Below are positions 10,507 to 20,731 of a DNA stretch of 64,000 nt, piece by piece. The notes beneath the pieces were generated by a model. It saw only the letters and a list, made by a program, of their open reading frames with translations. It made no database searches and was not told the origin of the DNA. A program made the position numbers and the translations under genes. The DNA comes from Alphaproteobacteria bacterium (GTDB lineage: Bacteria; Pseudomonadota; Alphaproteobacteria; UBA9219). Within the stretch, counting starts at the first letter, position 1; every line of letters starts with the position of its first letter. The stretch is taken from the NCBI GenBank assembly GCA_028866275.1, contig JAGWIK010000001.1, positions 1-64,000 of the forward strand, read 5' to 3'.

Positions 10507-11610
10507 ATGCGTGTCGGCGTGCCGTCGGAAATCAAAATTCATGAATATCGCGTCGGTTTGACGGCGGAATCGGCGCGCGCGCTGGTCGCGGCGGGACATC
10601 GCGTGTCGGTGCAGGCGGGCGCGGGTGTGGGCGCGGGCATTGCGGATGATGATTACCGCGCGGTGGGGGCGGATATCGCGCCCGATGCGGCGACAATTTT
10701 CGCCACTGCCGACATGATTGTAAAGGTCAAGGAACCGCAATTGCCCGAATGCGCGATGCTGCGGCCCGGGCAGATTTTATTTACCTATCTGCATCTGGCG
10801 CCGGATCCTGCGCAGGCGCAGGCTTTGATGCAATCGGGTTGCGTCGCCATCGCTTATGAAACGGTGACGGATGCCGCGGGGCGGTTGCCTTTGCTGACGC
10901 CGATGTCCGAAGTCGCAGGCCGCATGGCGGTGCAGGCGGGCGCGCATTATCTGGAAAAAAATCAGGGCGGGCGCGGCGTGCTGCTCGGCGGCGTGCCGGG
11001 TGTGGCCGCCGGCAAAGTCGCGATTATCGGCGGCGGCGTTGCGGGCACGAATGCGGCGTTTGTCGCGGCGGGCATGGGCGCGGATGTGACCGTTCTGGAC
11101 AAATCGTCCGAACGGCTGGCCGACATCGACCGGCAATTCGCGGGCCGCGTGCGCACGGTTGAATCTGTCGGCGGCGCGATCGAAGCCTGCGTTATCGACG
11201 CGGATCTTGTCATTGGCGCGGTTCTGGTGGCGGGCGCGGCGGCGCCGAAACTGGTGACGCGGACGATGATATCGCGCATGAAAAAAGGCGCGGTCATCGT
11301 CGATATCGCCATTGACCAAGGCGGCTGCGTCGAAGGCGCGCACCCCACAACGCATACCGACCCGGTTTTCATGATCGACGATGTCGTGATGTATTGCGTC
11401 GCCAACATGCCGGGCGCGGTGGCCCGCACGTCAACCTTTGCCCTGAACAACGCCACGCTGCCTTATGTGCTGGCGCTGGCGAATAAAGGCTGGAAACAGG
11501 CTTTGGCCGACGATACCGGTTTCCGCAACGGCTTGAATGTCGCGGACGGCAAAATAACGCATCCGGCGGTCGCGGCGGCGTTGGGGATGACGGCTGCGGA
11601 TATTTTATAG
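10507..11610 (+). CDS. ald: Alanine dehydrogenase
   Basis: Catalyses reversible NAD-dependent deamination of L-alanine to pyruvate and ammonia. The 367-residue protein has the conserved active-site residues R15 (EYRVGL), K74 (IVKVKEP) and H96 (FTYLHLAPD), and the Rossmann glycine loop IIGGGVAGTNAA at about 173-184. The track begins four codons earlier (MGAS), but TGGGGG lies at the right distance for the second ATG and the family begins MRVGVPSEIK. It is divergent from DUF1150 and its 3' end overlaps the convergent gabD-like gene by 6 nt. Length and motifs are normal. Confidence 0.95.
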   Translation: MRVGVPSEIKIHEYRVGLTAESARALVAAGHRVSVQAGAGVGAGIADDDYRAVGADIAPDAATIFATADMIVKVKEPQLPECAMLRPGQILFTYLHLAPDPAQAQALMQSGCVAIAYETVTDAAGRLPLLTPMSEVAGRMAVQAGAHYLEKNQGGRGVLLGGVPGVAAGKVAIIGGGVAGTNAAFVAAGMGADVTVLDKSSERLADIDRQFAGRVRTVESVGGAIEACVIDADLVIGAVLVAGAAAPKLVTRTMISRMKKGAVIVDIAIDQGGCVEGAHPTTHTDPVFMIDDVVMYCVANMPGAVARTSTFALNNATLPYVLALANKGWKQALADDTGFRNGLNVADGKITHPAVAAALGMTAADIL

Positions 11611-13047
11611 GCCTGCCAACATCACATATTTCAATTCGACGTAATCGTCGATGCCATAGCGCGATCCTTCGCGGCCCAGGCCCGATTGCTTGACCCCGCC
11701 GAACGGAACGGTGGCGTCGGAAATCAGGCCGGTATTGACGCCGACAATGCCGACCTCCAACGCCTCGGCCACGCGCCAGACGCGCGCCATATCGCGGGCG
11801 TAGAAATAACCGGCCAGCCCGAATTCGGTGCTGTTGGCCATGGCGATAACTTCATCTTCGCCGCGGAATTTGATCAACGGCGCGACGGGGCCGAATGTTT
11901 CCTCGTGCATGACCAGCATGTCCTTGGTCACGCCGGTCAATATTGTGGGTTCAAAGAATGTACCGCCCTGTGCATGCGGCTTGCCGCCCGTGATGATGCG
12001 CGCGCCTTTGGCTGTTGCATCCTTGATATGGGCTTCGACTTTTGCCAAAGCCTGCGCGTTGATCAACGGGCCTTGTTCGACGCCTGTTTCCATTCCGTTA
12101 CCGGTTTTTAATTTTCGCGCTGCCACGGCCAGTTTCTCGGCAAACGCGTCATAAACCCTTTCCTGCACGAAAATGCGGTTGGCGCAGACGCAGGTTTGGC
12201 CGGCATTGCGGAATTTGGCGATCATCGCGCCTGCCACGGCGGCGTCAATATCGGCATCGTCGAACACGATAAAGGGCGCGTTGCCGCCCAGTTCCAATGC
12301 GACTTTCTTAATCGTGCCGGCGGCTTGCTGCATCAACAGGCGGCCCACGGCGGTCGAACCGGTAAAGGCCAGCGCGCGCACATCCGGATGCGTGGCCAGT
12401 TCCGTGCCCACGGGGGCGGGGTTCGATGTCGTGACGATGTTCAATACGCCGCGCGGAAATCCCGCCTGTTCCGCCAAGGCCGCCAAAGCCAGCGCGGATA
12501 AGGGCGTATCTTCGGCCGGTTTGCACACAACCGTACATCCCGCCGCCAGCGCGGGCGCGATTTTACGCGTGATCATCGCATTCGGGAAATTCCACGGCGT
12601 GACCGCGGCCACCACGCCGATGGGCTGTTTTAAAACCAGAATACGCGCGTCGGGCCGGAAAGACGGAATGATGTCGCCGTAAATGCGCGTGGCTTCTTCG
12701 GCGAAAAACGCGATGAATCCCGCGCCATAGGCGATCTCGCCACGCGCTTCGGCCAACGGCTTGCCCTGTTCAAGGGTTAATAATTCGGCCAAAGCGTCGA
12801 TATTCTCCATAATCAACGCGTGCCAGCGGCGCAGAATGGCGGCGCGGTCGCGGGCCAGCAGCTTGGCCCACGCCAGAAAGGCGGTTTTGGCCGCCATGAT
12901 CGCCTGCCGCGCTTCCGTCGCGCCCATATCGGCCACGCGCGCGATTTCCGCGCCTGTGGCGGGGTTGGTGACGGCGAATGTGGCTTTGGCATCCACCCAC
13001 GCGCCGTCGATGAAGCCTTGTGTTCTTATCATGGGGTTTGCGGGCAT
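11605..13047 (-). CDS. gabD: NAD(P)-dependent succinate-semialdehyde dehydrogenase
   Basis: Aldehyde dehydrogenase expected to oxidise succinate semialdehyde to succinate (GABA degradation, GABA shunt). All family landmarks are present in 480 residues: PWNFP (151), the cofactor loop FTGSTAVGR (228), catalytic E252 in LELGGN and nucleophile C286 in GQTCVCANR, which has the double cysteine typical of redox-sensitive GabD enzymes. The C-terminal [26 protein letters not shown] matches GabD closely. AAAGG lies about 7 nt before the chosen ATG. No GABA transaminase is adjacent, so the substrate rests on similarity; glutarate semialdehyde is an alternative. Confidence 0.87.
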   Translation of the reverse strand: MPANPMIRTQGFIDGAWVDAKATFAVTNPATGAEIARVADMGATEARQAIMAAKTAFLAWAKLLARDRAAILRRWHALIMENIDALAELLTLEQGKPLAEARGEIAYGAGFIAFFAEEATRIYGDIIPSFRPDARILVLKQPIGVVAAVTPWNFPNAMITRKIAPALAAGCTVVCKPAEDTPLSALALAALAEQAGFPRGVLNIVTTSNPAPVGTELATHPDVRALAFTGSTAVGRLLMQQAAGTIKKVALELGGNAPFIVFDDADIDAAVAGAMIAKFRNAGQTCVCANRIFVQERVYDAFAEKLAVAARKLKTGNGMETGVEQGPLINAQALAKVEAHIKDATAKGARIITGGKPHAQGGTFFEPTILTGVTKDMLVMHEETFGPVAPLIKFRGEDEVIAMANSTEFGLAGYFYARDMARVWRVAEALEVGIVGVNTGLISDATVPFGGVKQSGLGREGSRYGIDDYVELKYVMLAGL

Positions 13048-13123
13048 GTTCGGCCTTTACGTTGGGGAGGCGATGCGGGTAAATTACACCCGAATATCGG
13101 GTTTATCCAGAGCAGGTCGGAAC

Positions 13124-14575
13124 ATGTCATATATTCAAGGTCAAACGGGCGAATGGGAAATGGTCATCGGGCTGGAAGTCCACGCTCAGGTCGTTTCCAA
13201 TTCCAAGCTGTTTTCCGGCGCGGCCACCGCCTTCGGCGCGGCCCCCAATGAACAAGTCAGCCTCGTCGACGCCGCGTTCCCCGGCATGCTGCCCGTGTTG
13301 AACGAAAAATGCGTCGAACAGGCGGTGCGCACCGGTTTGGGGCTGAAGGCCGAAATCAACATGACATCGGTATTCGACCGCAAGAATTATTTCTATGCCG
13401 ATCTGCCCGCCGGCTATCAGATCAGCCAGTTCACCCAGCCCATCGTCGGCAAGGGCGAGATTCTGCTCGATATGGCCGACGGCGAAACGCGCAAGGTCGG
13501 CATCACGCGCCTGCATCTGGAACAGGACGCCGGCAAAAGCATGCATGACCAAAGCCCGACGGAAACCTTTGTCGATTTAAACCGCGCAGGCGTGGCCTTG
13601 ATGGAAATCGTGTCCGAACCCGACATGCGGTCGGGCGAGGAAGCGGGCGCGTATCTGAAAAAACTGCGCGCCATTTTGCGTTATCTGGGTACCTGCGACG
13701 GCAATATGGAAGAAGGGTCGATGCGGTGCGACGTCAACCTGTCGATGCGGCGCAAGGGCGACACGAAACTCGGCACACGGTGCGAGATCAAGAACGTCAA
13801 TTCCATCCGTTTTGTCCAGCAGGCGATTGATTATGAAGCCGCGCGGCAGGTCGACGTGCTGGAATCCGGCGGTGAAATCAAACAGGAAACGCGGTTATGG
13901 GACACCGCCAAGGGCGAAACGCGCAGCATGCGGTCGAAGGAAGACGCGCATGACTACCGCTATTTCCCCGACCCCGATCTGTTGCCGCTGGTGCTCGATC
14001 CGGCGATGGTCGAACGCGTTAAATCGACTCTGCCCGAATTGCCGGATGAAAAGAAAGCGCGGTTCATCAGCGACTATGGGCTGAAACCCTATGACGCGTC
14101 GGTGCTGGTGGCGGAAAAAGCCTCGGCCGATTTTTTTGAACAGGTCGCCAAGGGCAGGGACGGCAAATTGGCCGCCAACTGGGTCACCGGCGAATTGTTC
14201 GGCGCGTTGAACAAAATGGGTAAATCCATCGACGAAAGCCCCGTTTCCGCCGCCGCGCTGGGCGAACTGGTCGGGCTTATCAGCGACCAAACCATATCGG
14301 GCCGTATCGCCAAGGACGTGTTCGAAGACATGCTGGCAACCGGCAAGGGCGCGGCGGCCATCGTCGAAGAAAAAGGCCTGAAACAGGTTACCGACACGGG
14401 CGCGATTGAAAAATCCATCGACGATATTCTGGCGGCCAATGCGGACAAGGTCGCGGAATATAAATCGGGCAAGGACAAGCTGTTCGGTTTCTTCGTCGGT
14501 CAGGTGATGAAGGCGACGGGCGGCAAAGCCAATCCCGCGATGTTGAATGATTTGTTGAAAAAGAAACTGTCCTAG
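13124..14575 (+). CDS. gatB: Aspartyl/glutamyl-tRNA(Asn/Gln) amidotransferase subunit B
   Basis: Subunit of GatCAB, which converts misacylated Glu-tRNAGln (and Asp-tRNAAsn) to the correct amidated form; GatB binds the tRNA and carries the kinase-like site. The start [23 protein letters not shown] matches the family. The signature [23 protein letters not shown], the metal-binding region [12 protein letters not shown] and the C-terminal YqeY-like helical domain ending [14 protein letters not shown] are all present. The track begins 121 codons upstream in a frame antisense to gabD; the conserved start is at 13124, giving 483 residues. gatA and gatC are not next to it. Confidence 0.96.
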   Translation: MSYIQGQTGEWEMVIGLEVHAQVVSNSKLFSGAATAFGAAPNEQVSLVDAAFPGMLPVLNEKCVEQAVRTGLGLKAEINMTSVFDRKNYFYADLPAGYQISQFTQPIVGKGEILLDMADGETRKVGITRLHLEQDAGKSMHDQSPTETFVDLNRAGVALMEIVSEPDMRSGEEAGAYLKKLRAILRYLGTCDGNMEEGSMRCDVNLSMRRKGDTKLGTRCEIKNVNSIRFVQQAIDYEAARQVDVLESGGEIKQETRLWDTAKGETRSMRSKEDAHDYRYFPDPDLLPLVLDPAMVERVKSTLPELPDEKKARFISDYGLKPYDASVLVAEKASADFFEQVAKGRDGKLAANWVTGELFGALNKMGKSIDESPVSAAALGELVGLISDQTISGRIAKDVFEDMLATGKGAAAIVEEKGLKQVTDTGAIEKSIDDILAANADKVAEYKSGKDKLFGFFVGQVMKATGGKANPAMLNDLLKKKLS

Positions 14576-14601
14576 CCCAGTGGCGGGGTTTAAAAGCAAG
14601 C

Positions 14602-14699
14602 GTCATCCCGGCGCAAGCCGGGATCCAGTTTCTCGCTTGTGCCAACGCGGTGATGTAAGAAAAAGTTTCGATCTGGGTCCCGGCTTGCGCCGGGATGAC
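14602..14699. repeat. Inverted pair of REP-like palindromic elements
   Basis: Two 27-nt arms, GTCATCCCGGCGCAAGCCGG... (14602-14628) and its inverted copy (14673-14699), match at 26 of 27 positions and flank a 44-nt spacer. Each arm also contains a short hairpin (CCCGGC-GCAA-GCCGGG). This 'GTCATCCCGGC...AAGCCGGGATCCAG' pattern is a widespread intergenic repeat of alphaproteobacterial chromosomes. It lies between gatB and cobS, both on the plus strand. It may act as a transcription attenuator or be a non-autonomous mobile remnant. Confidence 0.8.
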
Positions 14700-14722
14700 A
14701 ACTAACCGAAAGAGTGTTTGAT

Positions 14723-15691
14723 ATGACGGTATCCGCCAAACTTATCTCCGCCGAAACCGGCATGCCCGACACCACCGTGTCTGTGCGCAAGGTTTTCGAC
14801 ATCGACAGCGATTGGGAAGTGCCCGCTTTTTCGCAAGGCACGGAACATGTGCCGGTGGCCGATCCGGCCTATCGTTTCGACCCTGACACCACGCTGGCCA
14901 TTCTGGCGGGCTTTGCCTTCAATCGCCGCGTGATGGTGCAGGGCTATCACGGCACGGGTAAATCGACCCATATCGAACAGGTGGCGTCGCGCCTCAACTG
15001 GCCGTGCATCCGCATCAATCTGGACAGCCATGTCAGCCGCATCGATCTGATCGGCAAGGATGCCATTGTCTTGAAAGACGGCAAGCAGGTTACCGAATAT
15101 CGCGAAGGCTTGCTGCCCTGGGCGTTGCAACGCGCCTGCGCTCTGGTGTTCGACGAATATGACGCGGGCCGTCCCGACGTGATGTTCGTGATCCAGCGCG
15201 TGTTGGAAGTCGAAGGCAAATTGACGCTTCTTGACCAGAACCGCGTCATTCATCCGCATCCCGCCTTTCGTTTGTTTGCCACCTCGAACACGGTGGGGCT
15301 TGGCGACACCACGGGGCTTTATCATGGCACGCATGCGCTCAATCAGGGCCAGCTCGACCGCTGGAACATTGTGGCGACGCTGAATTACCTGCCCGCCGAA
15401 GAAGAAGAAGCGATCATCGCGGCCAAAGTCCCCGCCTTCGCCGCCGCTAAAAAAGACGCGCTGCACGGCATGGTGGCCTTGGCGAATTTGACGCGGCAAA
15501 GCTTTATGCATGGCGATATTTCAACCGTGATGTCGCCGCGCACCGTGATTTCATGGGCCGAAAACGCCCAGATTTTCGGCAATCTGGAATCCGCCTTCCG
15601 GCTGACTTTCCTCAACAAATGCGACGAAAACGAACGGCCCGTGATTGCCGAGCTTTATCAACGCTGCATGGGCGTCGAATTGCCGTTATGA
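14723..15691 (+). CDS. cobS: CobS-like AAA+ ATPase (cobaltochelatase small subunit)
   Basis: AAA+ subunit that, with CobT, powers ATP-dependent cobalt insertion by CobN in aerobic B12 synthesis. The 322 residues show Walker [10 protein letters not shown] (~74-82), Walker B ALVFDEYD, sensor 1 FRLFATSNT and the family end [20 protein letters not shown]. The track starts at GTG 14714; I choose ATG 14723 because GAAAGAG sits at normal spacing. The partner cobT, normally just downstream, is absent, and nth follows with an ATGA overlap. A function outside B12 synthesis, as a MoxR-like chaperone, is therefore possible. Confidence 0.87.
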   Translation: MTVSAKLISAETGMPDTTVSVRKVFDIDSDWEVPAFSQGTEHVPVADPAYRFDPDTTLAILAGFAFNRRVMVQGYHGTGKSTHIEQVASRLNWPCIRINLDSHVSRIDLIGKDAIVLKDGKQVTEYREGLLPWALQRACALVFDEYDAGRPDVMFVIQRVLEVEGKLTLLDQNRVIHPHPAFRLFATSNTVGLGDTTGLYHGTHALNQGQLDRWNIVATLNYLPAEEEEAIIAAKVPAFAAAKKDALHGMVALANLTRQSFMHGDISTVMSPRTVISWAENAQIFGNLESAFRLTFLNKCDENERPVIAELYQRCMGVELPL

Positions 15692-16320
15692 AACCCGCCG
15701 CCATCGACGAATTTTTTCGCCGCCTTGCCGCCCTCAATCCGGAACCGCAAACGGAACTGAATTACGTCAATGCCTATACGTTGTTGGTCGCGGTGGTGTT
15801 GTCGGCACAGGCGACGGATGCGGGGGTTAATCGCGCCACGGCGGCATTATTCAAAAAAATAAAAACGCCGCAGGCGATGCTGAAACTCGGCGAGGCGGGG
15901 TTGAAGGAATATGTCAAAACCATCGGCCTGTTCAACGCCAAGGCAAAAAATATCATCGCTTTGTCGCAAATACTGGTCGATAAATATGGCGGCGAAGTCC
16001 CCGGCACGCGTGACGCGTTGCAGGAATTGCCCGGCGTCGGGCGCAAGACCGCCAATGTCATTCTGAACGTTTTTTTTGGCGAACCGACCATGGCGGTCGA
16101 CACCCATGTGTTCCGGCTTGCCAACCGTACCGGCATGGCGCGCGGCACAACGCCGGAACAGGTCGAAGAAAAACTGGTGAAGGCGATACCGGCCACATGG
16201 ATGCGGCATGCGCATCACTGGCTGATTTTGCACGGGCGCTATGTCTGCAAGGCGCGCGCGCCACGGTGCGATTTATGCGTGGTGCGCGATCTATGCGCGT
16301 TCAAGGACAAAACGGGCTAA
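15688..16320 (+). CDS. nth: Endonuclease III
   Basis: Bifunctional DNA glycosylase/AP lyase that removes oxidised pyrimidines in base-excision repair. The 210-residue protein contains the helix-hairpin-helix LPGVGRKTA with catalytic K120, the general-acid D138 in [12 protein letters not shown], and the [4Fe-4S] ligands C187-x6-C194-x2-C197-x5-C203. These positions coincide with those of the E. coli enzyme. The true start is the ATG overlapping the cobS stop (ATGA); the longer frame in the track runs back inside cobS. It is convergent with secA, with 4 nt between stops. Confidence 0.96.
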   Translation: MKPAAIDEFFRRLAALNPEPQTELNYVNAYTLLVAVVLSAQATDAGVNRATAALFKKIKTPQAMLKLGEAGLKEYVKTIGLFNAKAKNIIALSQILVDKYGGEVPGTRDALQELPGVGRKTANVILNVFFGEPTMAVDTHVFRLANRTGMARGTTPEQVEEKLVKAIPATWMRHAHHWLILHGRYVCKARAPRCDLCVVRDLCAFKDKTG

Positions 16321-16324
16321 AAAT

Positions 16325-19087
16325 TTAAACCGCGCCGTGGCAATGTTTGTATTTCTTGCCCGACCCGCAGGGGCACGGCGCGTTGCGTTGCGTGCCCGCA
16401 TAAGGGTCGGCCTGAATGGCGACCACCGGCGCGGCTGCCGGCCCGGCGTCACGCGCGTTGCCGCCGGAGGCGGGGGGTATGCGCACCACCATGCCTTCGG
16501 GCAGCGGGTCCGTGCCCAATACGGCGCCGGCTTCGGCGCCGGTCAGTTCGCGCATATGGTTTTGCTGCATCGCCGCGCGGTTGCGTTCCAGAAGTTCGTC
16601 AAGCGACGGCAAGCTCATGCCTGCATGCATGATGGTTCTGGTGACTTCCTCGCGCACGCTTTCCAGCATCATCTGGAACAGGCCAAAAGCCTCGCGGCTA
16701 TATTCGTTGAACGGGTCGCGCTGGCCATATCCGCGCAAATGGATGCCCTGCCGCACATGGTCGAGCGCCAGCAAATGGTCTTTCCACGCCTGATCGAGCG
16801 TGCCGAGAAGCGCTGCCTTTTCGGCGTGGCGCAGCGCGGCGGGTTCGATGATCGCGGTTTTTTCCGCCAGTTTTTCCTCGGCGGCTTTCTGGATACGTTG
16901 CTCGATCTCCGTTTCGGCAATGCCGTTTTCCGCAGCCCACGCCGCGATGGGCAGGTCGACCGACAGAATGTCGCGCACCCGCTCCGTCAATCCGGCGATG
17001 TCCCATTGTTCGGCATAGGAATGCGGCGGGATGGCCGCAGTCACGAGGTCGTGAATGACGTCGGCGCGCAAATCATGCACGACGTCGGACACATCCGCCG
17101 CGGCCATAATCTCGCGGCGTTGTTCGTACACGACCTTGCGCTGGTCGTTCATGACATTGTCGAATTTCAACAGATTTTTGCGCATGTCGAAATTGCGCGA
17201 TTCGACCTTTTCCTGCGCCTTGGCCAACGCGCCCGTGATCCACGGATGGGCGATTTTTTCGCCGTCGCGCAGGCCAAGCTTGGCCAGAATGTTCTGCGTC
17301 TGGTTGTGCGCGCCGAAAATACGCATCAGATCGTCTTCCAAAGACAGGAAGAAAATCGACGCGCCGGGGTCGCCCTGACGGCCCGAACGGCCGCGCAATT
17401 GGTTGTCGATACGGCGGGATTCGTGGCGTTCGGTGCCGATGACGAACAGGCCGCCCGCGGCCTTGACCTGTTCGCGCGCGACGGCAATTTCGGCCTTGAT
17501 CTGGTCGATGCGGCGGGCGCGTTCGCCTTCATCCGCGACATCGTGCAATTCCTGTTCGACGCGCATGTCGAAATTGCCGCCCAGCTGGATATCCGTGCCG
17601 CGGCCCGCCATATTGGTGGCGATGGTGACGGCGCCGGGGCGGCCCGCCTGGGCGATGATGCTGGCTTCCTGATCGTGGAAACGGGCATTCAGCACGTTGT
17701 GGGGAACGCCGCGTTTTTTCAGAAGCGCCGACAGGCTTTCCGATTTTTCGATCGACACCGTGCCGACCAGAACGGGTTGCATGCGGGCGCGGCATTCTTC
17801 GATACGCTTGATGATGGCGTCGTTCTTTTCCGCCATCGTGCCGTAAACTTCGTCATTCATGTCTTTGCGCGCGACCGGCAGGTTGGTCGGCATTTCGACG
17901 ACATCCAGATTATAGATTTCCGCGAATTCCGCCGCTTCGGTCAACGCGGTGCCGGTCATGCCCGAAAGTTTGGGATAAAGGCGGAAATAATTCTGGAACG
18001 TGATGCTGGCCAGCGTCTGGTTTTCGCGCTGGATGGCGACATGTTCCTTGGCTTCCAACGCCTGATGCAGCCCGTCGGAATAACGGCGGCCTTCCATCAT
18101 GCGGCCGGTGAATTCGTCGATGATGACAACCTTGTTGTCGCGGACGATGTAATCGACGTCGCGCGCGAACATTTTGTGGGCGCGCAGCGCCTGATTGACG
18201 TGATGCACGATATTGACGTTGGCGGCGTCATATAATCCGCCGGGGGCCAGCAGCGCCGCTTCGCCCAGCAATGTTTCGATTTTTTCGTTGCCGGCCTCGG
18301 TCAGGGAAATGGTGCGGCCTTTTTCATCCTTTTCGTAATCGTCGGCGGTCAGGCGCGGAATCAGCGCGTCGACTTTCATATACAGCTCGGACGAATCCTC
18401 GGCGGGGCCGGAAATAATCAACGGCGTGCGCGCCTCGTCGATCAGGATGCTGTCGACTTCGTCGACGATGGCGAAATTGAACGGACGTTGAACCAGATCG
18501 CCTTGCGTGAATTTCATGTTATCGCGCAGATAGTCAAACCCGAACTCGTTGTTGGTGCCATAGGTGACATCCGACGCATAGGCGGCGCGCCGTTCGGCGT
18601 CGTCCAGCCCGTGGACGATGCATCCGGTGGACAGGCCCATGAAATTATGCACACGGCCCATCCATCCGCTGTCGCGCCGCGCCAGATAGTCGTTGACGGT
18701 GACGACATGTACGCCCTTGCCCGACAGGGCGTTTAAATAAGTGGGCAACACGGCGACCAGCGTTTTGCCTTCACCCGTGCGCATTTCGGCGATGCGGCCC
18801 TGATGCAGCACGATGCCGCCGCGCAGCTGCACGTCAAACGGGCGCTGGCCCAGCACGCGCCAGGCCGCTTCGCGGACGGCGGCAAAGGCTTCGGGCAACA
18901 GCTCGTCCAGCGTTTCGCCTTTCGCCAGACGGGCGCGGAATTCCGCCGTTTTGGCGCGCAACGCCTCGTCGCTCAACGCCTTGAACTGCGGTTCCAATTC
19001 GTTAATGCGCGCGACAAGCGCATCCTGCCCGCGCAACAGGCGGTCATTGTGGGAACCGAAGAATTTGCGGGCGAGCGAAGTGATCAT
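16325..19087 (-). CDS. secA: Preprotein translocase ATPase SecA
   Basis: Motor ATPase that pushes unfolded preproteins through SecYEG at the inner membrane. At 920 residues it is full length. Seen are the Walker A-type MRTGEGKT (~103), the Q-motif region, [19 protein letters not shown], the second nucleotide-binding domain with [14 protein letters not shown], the helical scaffold/wing domains, and the C-terminal zinc/SecB-binding tail [19 protein letters not shown] precedes the ATG. It follows uppS on the same strand with a 119-nt gap, an unusual position because cdsA normally occupies that place. Confidence 0.98.
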   Translation of the reverse strand: MITSLARKFFGSHNDRLLRGQDALVARINELEPQFKALSDEALRAKTAEFRARLAKGETLDELLPEAFAAVREAAWRVLGQRPFDVQLRGGIVLHQGRIAEMRTGEGKTLVAVLPTYLNALSGKGVHVVTVNDYLARRDSGWMGRVHNFMGLSTGCIVHGLDDAERRAAYASDVTYGTNNEFGFDYLRDNMKFTQGDLVQRPFNFAIVDEVDSILIDEARTPLIISGPAEDSSELYMKVDALIPRLTADDYEKDEKGRTISLTEAGNEKIETLLGEAALLAPGGLYDAANVNIVHHVNQALRAHKMFARDVDYIVRDNKVVIIDEFTGRMMEGRRYSDGLHQALEAKEHVAIQRENQTLASITFQNYFRLYPKLSGMTGTALTEAAEFAEIYNLDVVEMPTNLPVARKDMNDEVYGTMAEKNDAIIKRIEECRARMQPVLVGTVSIEKSESLSALLKKRGVPHNVLNARFHDQEASIIAQAGRPGAVTIATNMAGRGTDIQLGGNFDMRVEQELHDVADEGERARRIDQIKAEIAVAREQVKAAGGLFVIGTERHESRRIDNQLRGRSGRQGDPGASIFFLSLEDDLMRIFGAHNQTQNILAKLGLRDGEKIAHPWITGALAKAQEKVESRNFDMRKNLLKFDNVMNDQRKVVYEQRREIMAAADVSDVVHDLRADVIHDLVTAAIPPHSYAEQWDIAGLTERVRDILSVDLPIAAWAAENGIAETEIEQRIQKAAEEKLAEKTAIIEPAALRHAEKAALLGTLDQAWKDHLLALDHVRQGIHLRGYGQRDPFNEYSREAFGLFQMMLESVREEVTRTIMHAGMSLPSLDELLERNRAAMQQNHMRELTGAEAGAVLGTDPLPEGMVVRIPPASGGNARDAGPAAAPVVAIQADPYAGTQRNAPCPCGSGKKYKHCHGAV

Positions 19088-19206
19088 GGAAAGCCTTTAC
19101 CGGAAAATCGAACCATTTACATGGCCATTCCGCACCAGAAATGCAAGGGAATCGGGCGGATTTATGGGGCTTTTTGCCGCTTTTATCGCATCGCGGCGCA
19201 AAACCG

Positions 19207-19953
19207 TTAATTTTGCGTCGCGGTCGCGCCATAACGGCGGTCGCGGCGGCGGAATTCGTCGATGGCGGCGGCCAGATGTTCGGCGGCGAAATCGGGCCAC
19301 AGAACGTCCATAAACACATATTCGGCATAGGCCGACTGCCATAACAGGAAATTCGATATGCGTTTTTCGCCGCTGGTGCGAATGACCAGATCAGGATCGG
19401 GCATACCGCCGGTGAACAGAAACGACTGAAACACATGTTCGTCGATGGCGTCGGGTTGCAATTGGCCGCGTTCGACGGCCTTGGCCAGACTGCGCGCCGC
19501 GGCGGTGATTTCCTGCCGCCCGCCGTAATTCAATGCCAGCGTCAGCGTCAGCGCGCGGTTATCCTGCGTCAAATCTTCGGCATGGTCGATCATTTCGACG
19601 ATGTCGGCGGGTAATTTGCGGCGATCGCCGACGATGCGAACGCGAATATGTTCCTTGTGCAGGCCGGCCAATTCGCTGCGCAGGTAAAAACGCAGCAACC
19701 CCATCAATTCGCCGATTTCATCGGCGGGTCGCCGCCAGTTTTCCGATGAAAAACTGTACAAGGTCAAATGTCCGACGCCCATTTTGCCCGCCGCCGCGAT
19801 GGTGCGGCGCACGGCCTCGATACCGGCGCGATGGCCCATCGGGCGCGGTAAACCGCGCGCCTTGGCCCAACGCCCGTTGCCATCCATGATGATGGCGACG
19901 TGAAGGGGGTGGCCGCTGTTATCTTCGCAGCCTGTTTTTTTGGGGTCGTTCAT
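19207..19953 (-). CDS. uppS: Isoprenyl transferase (undecaprenyl diphosphate synthase)
   Basis: cis-Prenyltransferase that builds undecaprenyl diphosphate, the lipid carrier for peptidoglycan and polysaccharide synthesis. The catalytic aspartate lies in IIMDGNGRWA (D24); LYSFSSENWRRP, LNYGGRQEI and the C-terminal MPDPDLVIRTSGEKRISNFLLWQSAYAEYVF complete the substrate-binding set. The track begins at a TTG two codons earlier; the ATG at 19953 is preferred because GGGGGA is 7 nt before it. It lies downstream of frr in the conserved rpsB-tsf-pyrH-frr-uppS order; cdsA, usually next, is replaced by secA. Confidence 0.95.
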   Translation of the reverse strand: MNDPKKTGCEDNSGHPLHVAIIMDGNGRWAKARGLPRPMGHRAGIEAVRRTIAAAGKMGVGHLTLYSFSSENWRRPADEIGELMGLLRFYLRSELAGLHKEHIRVRIVGDRRKLPADIVEMIDHAEDLTQDNRALTLTLALNYGGRQEITAAARSLAKAVERGQLQPDAIDEHVFQSFLFTGGMPDPDLVIRTSGEKRISNFLLWQSAYAEYVFMDVLWPDFAAEHLAAAIDEFRRRDRRYGATATQN

Positions 19954-19983
19954 GGGCAATCCCCCGGGTGTGCCGGCGACACC

Positions 19984-20520
19984 CTAAACCTGCATGATTT
20001 CTTTTTCCTTGGCCGCCAGCAGATCGTCGATTTTCTTGATCGCCTCGTCGGTCAGCTTCTGGATTTTATCATTCTGTGTTTTGGTTTCGTCTTCCGACAG
20101 TTTTTCTTTCTTCACCGCATCCATGGCGTCGCGGCGCACATTGCGCACGGCGACGCGCGCGCTTTCCGTATATTTGCCCGCGATTTTCGCCAGTTCCTGA
20201 CGGCGTTCCTGGCTCAATTCGGGCAGCGGCACGCGCACGATCTGGCCGTCGGGTTGCGGGTTCAGCCCCAGCCCCGCATCACGAATGGCCTTCTCGACAT
20301 TCTTGACCAAACCCTTGTCCCACACCTGCACGGTGATCAAACGCGGTTCGGGCACGCCGACCGTGCCGACCTGATTCATCGGCATCATGCTGCCATAGGC
20401 GTCGACCTGCACATGGTCCAGAAGGTTGACGGACGCGCGCCCGGTGCGCAGGCCCGCGAATTCCTTGCGCAGCGCGTCTAACGCTCCATCCATTCTTTGT
20501 TTCGTCTGTTCCAGATCCAT
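19984..20520 (-). CDS. frr: Ribosome recycling factor
   Basis: Releases ribosomes from mRNA after termination together with EF-G. The 178-residue protein has the expected sequence throughout: [37 protein letters not shown], the hinge region around [12 protein letters not shown], and the long C-terminal helix ending [14 protein letters not shown]. It is flanked by uppS downstream and pyrH upstream as in most bacteria. The 212-nt gap to pyrH is unusual and contains a second, diverged copy of the frr 5' end (see 20658-20717) and several palindromes. Confidence 0.97.
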   Translation of the reverse strand: MDLEQTKQRMDGALDALRKEFAGLRTGRASVNLLDHVQVDAYGSMMPMNQVGTVGVPEPRLITVQVWDKGLVKNVEKAIRDAGLGLNPQPDGQIVRVPLPELSQERRQELAKIAGKYTESARVAVRNVRRDAMDAVKKEKLSEDETKTQNDKIQKLTDEAIKKIDDLLAAKEKEIMQV

Positions 20521-20540
20521 TTCCTGTTTCCTTCTTTTTA

Positions 20541-20670
20541 GTTGGGGCGCGACTGCTCTGTGACCGCCGCGCCAACTTTGATGAAGACCGGTGATTCACC
20601 GATTGGATAGAACCGCACAGTGGTTCTATCCAATCGGATCGCGGTCTGGCGCGTCGCTCACAACCGCGAC
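20541..20670. repeat. Cluster of palindromes between frr and pyrH
   Basis: A perfect 16-bp inverted repeat CCGATTGGATAGAACC / GGTTCTATCCAATCGG (20599-20614 and 20622-20637) has a 7-nt loop. On one side is an imperfect stem GTTGGGGCGCG...CGCGCCAAC (20541-20576), on the other a shorter TCGCGGT...ACCGCGA. No T-tract follows, so this is not a simple terminator. The block separates frr from a duplicated frr 5' fragment, which suggests an inserted structured element (REP/MITE-like). Homology to a named family is not established. Confidence 0.6.
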
Positions 20671-20717
20671 TGCGCCCGCGCTCCATCCATTCTTTGTTTG
20701 GTTTGATCGAGATTCAT
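20658..20717 (-). pseudogene. Truncated duplicate of the frr 5' end
   Basis: Read on the minus strand this is ATG AAT CTC GAT CAA ACC AAA CAA AGA ATG GAT GGA GCG followed by six unrelated codons and TGA, encoding [19 protein letters not shown]. The first 13 residues match the frr product ([13 protein letters not shown]) except at positions 2 and 4. On the plus strand, CGCTCCATCCATTCTTTGTTT is identical in both copies (20482-20502 and 20679-20699), and the surrounding bases, including the ribosome binding region, are clearly related. It looks like a partial tandem duplication of the frr start left behind upstream of the real gene. It could be translated as a short leader peptide. Confidence 0.75.
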
Positions 20718-20731
20718 GTCGTTTTCCTTGC

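Noticed and set aside
16241-18235. 664-residue plus-strand ORF opposite secA
   Set aside because: Antisense to secA; long only because stop codons are rare in this frame of GC-rich coding sequence.
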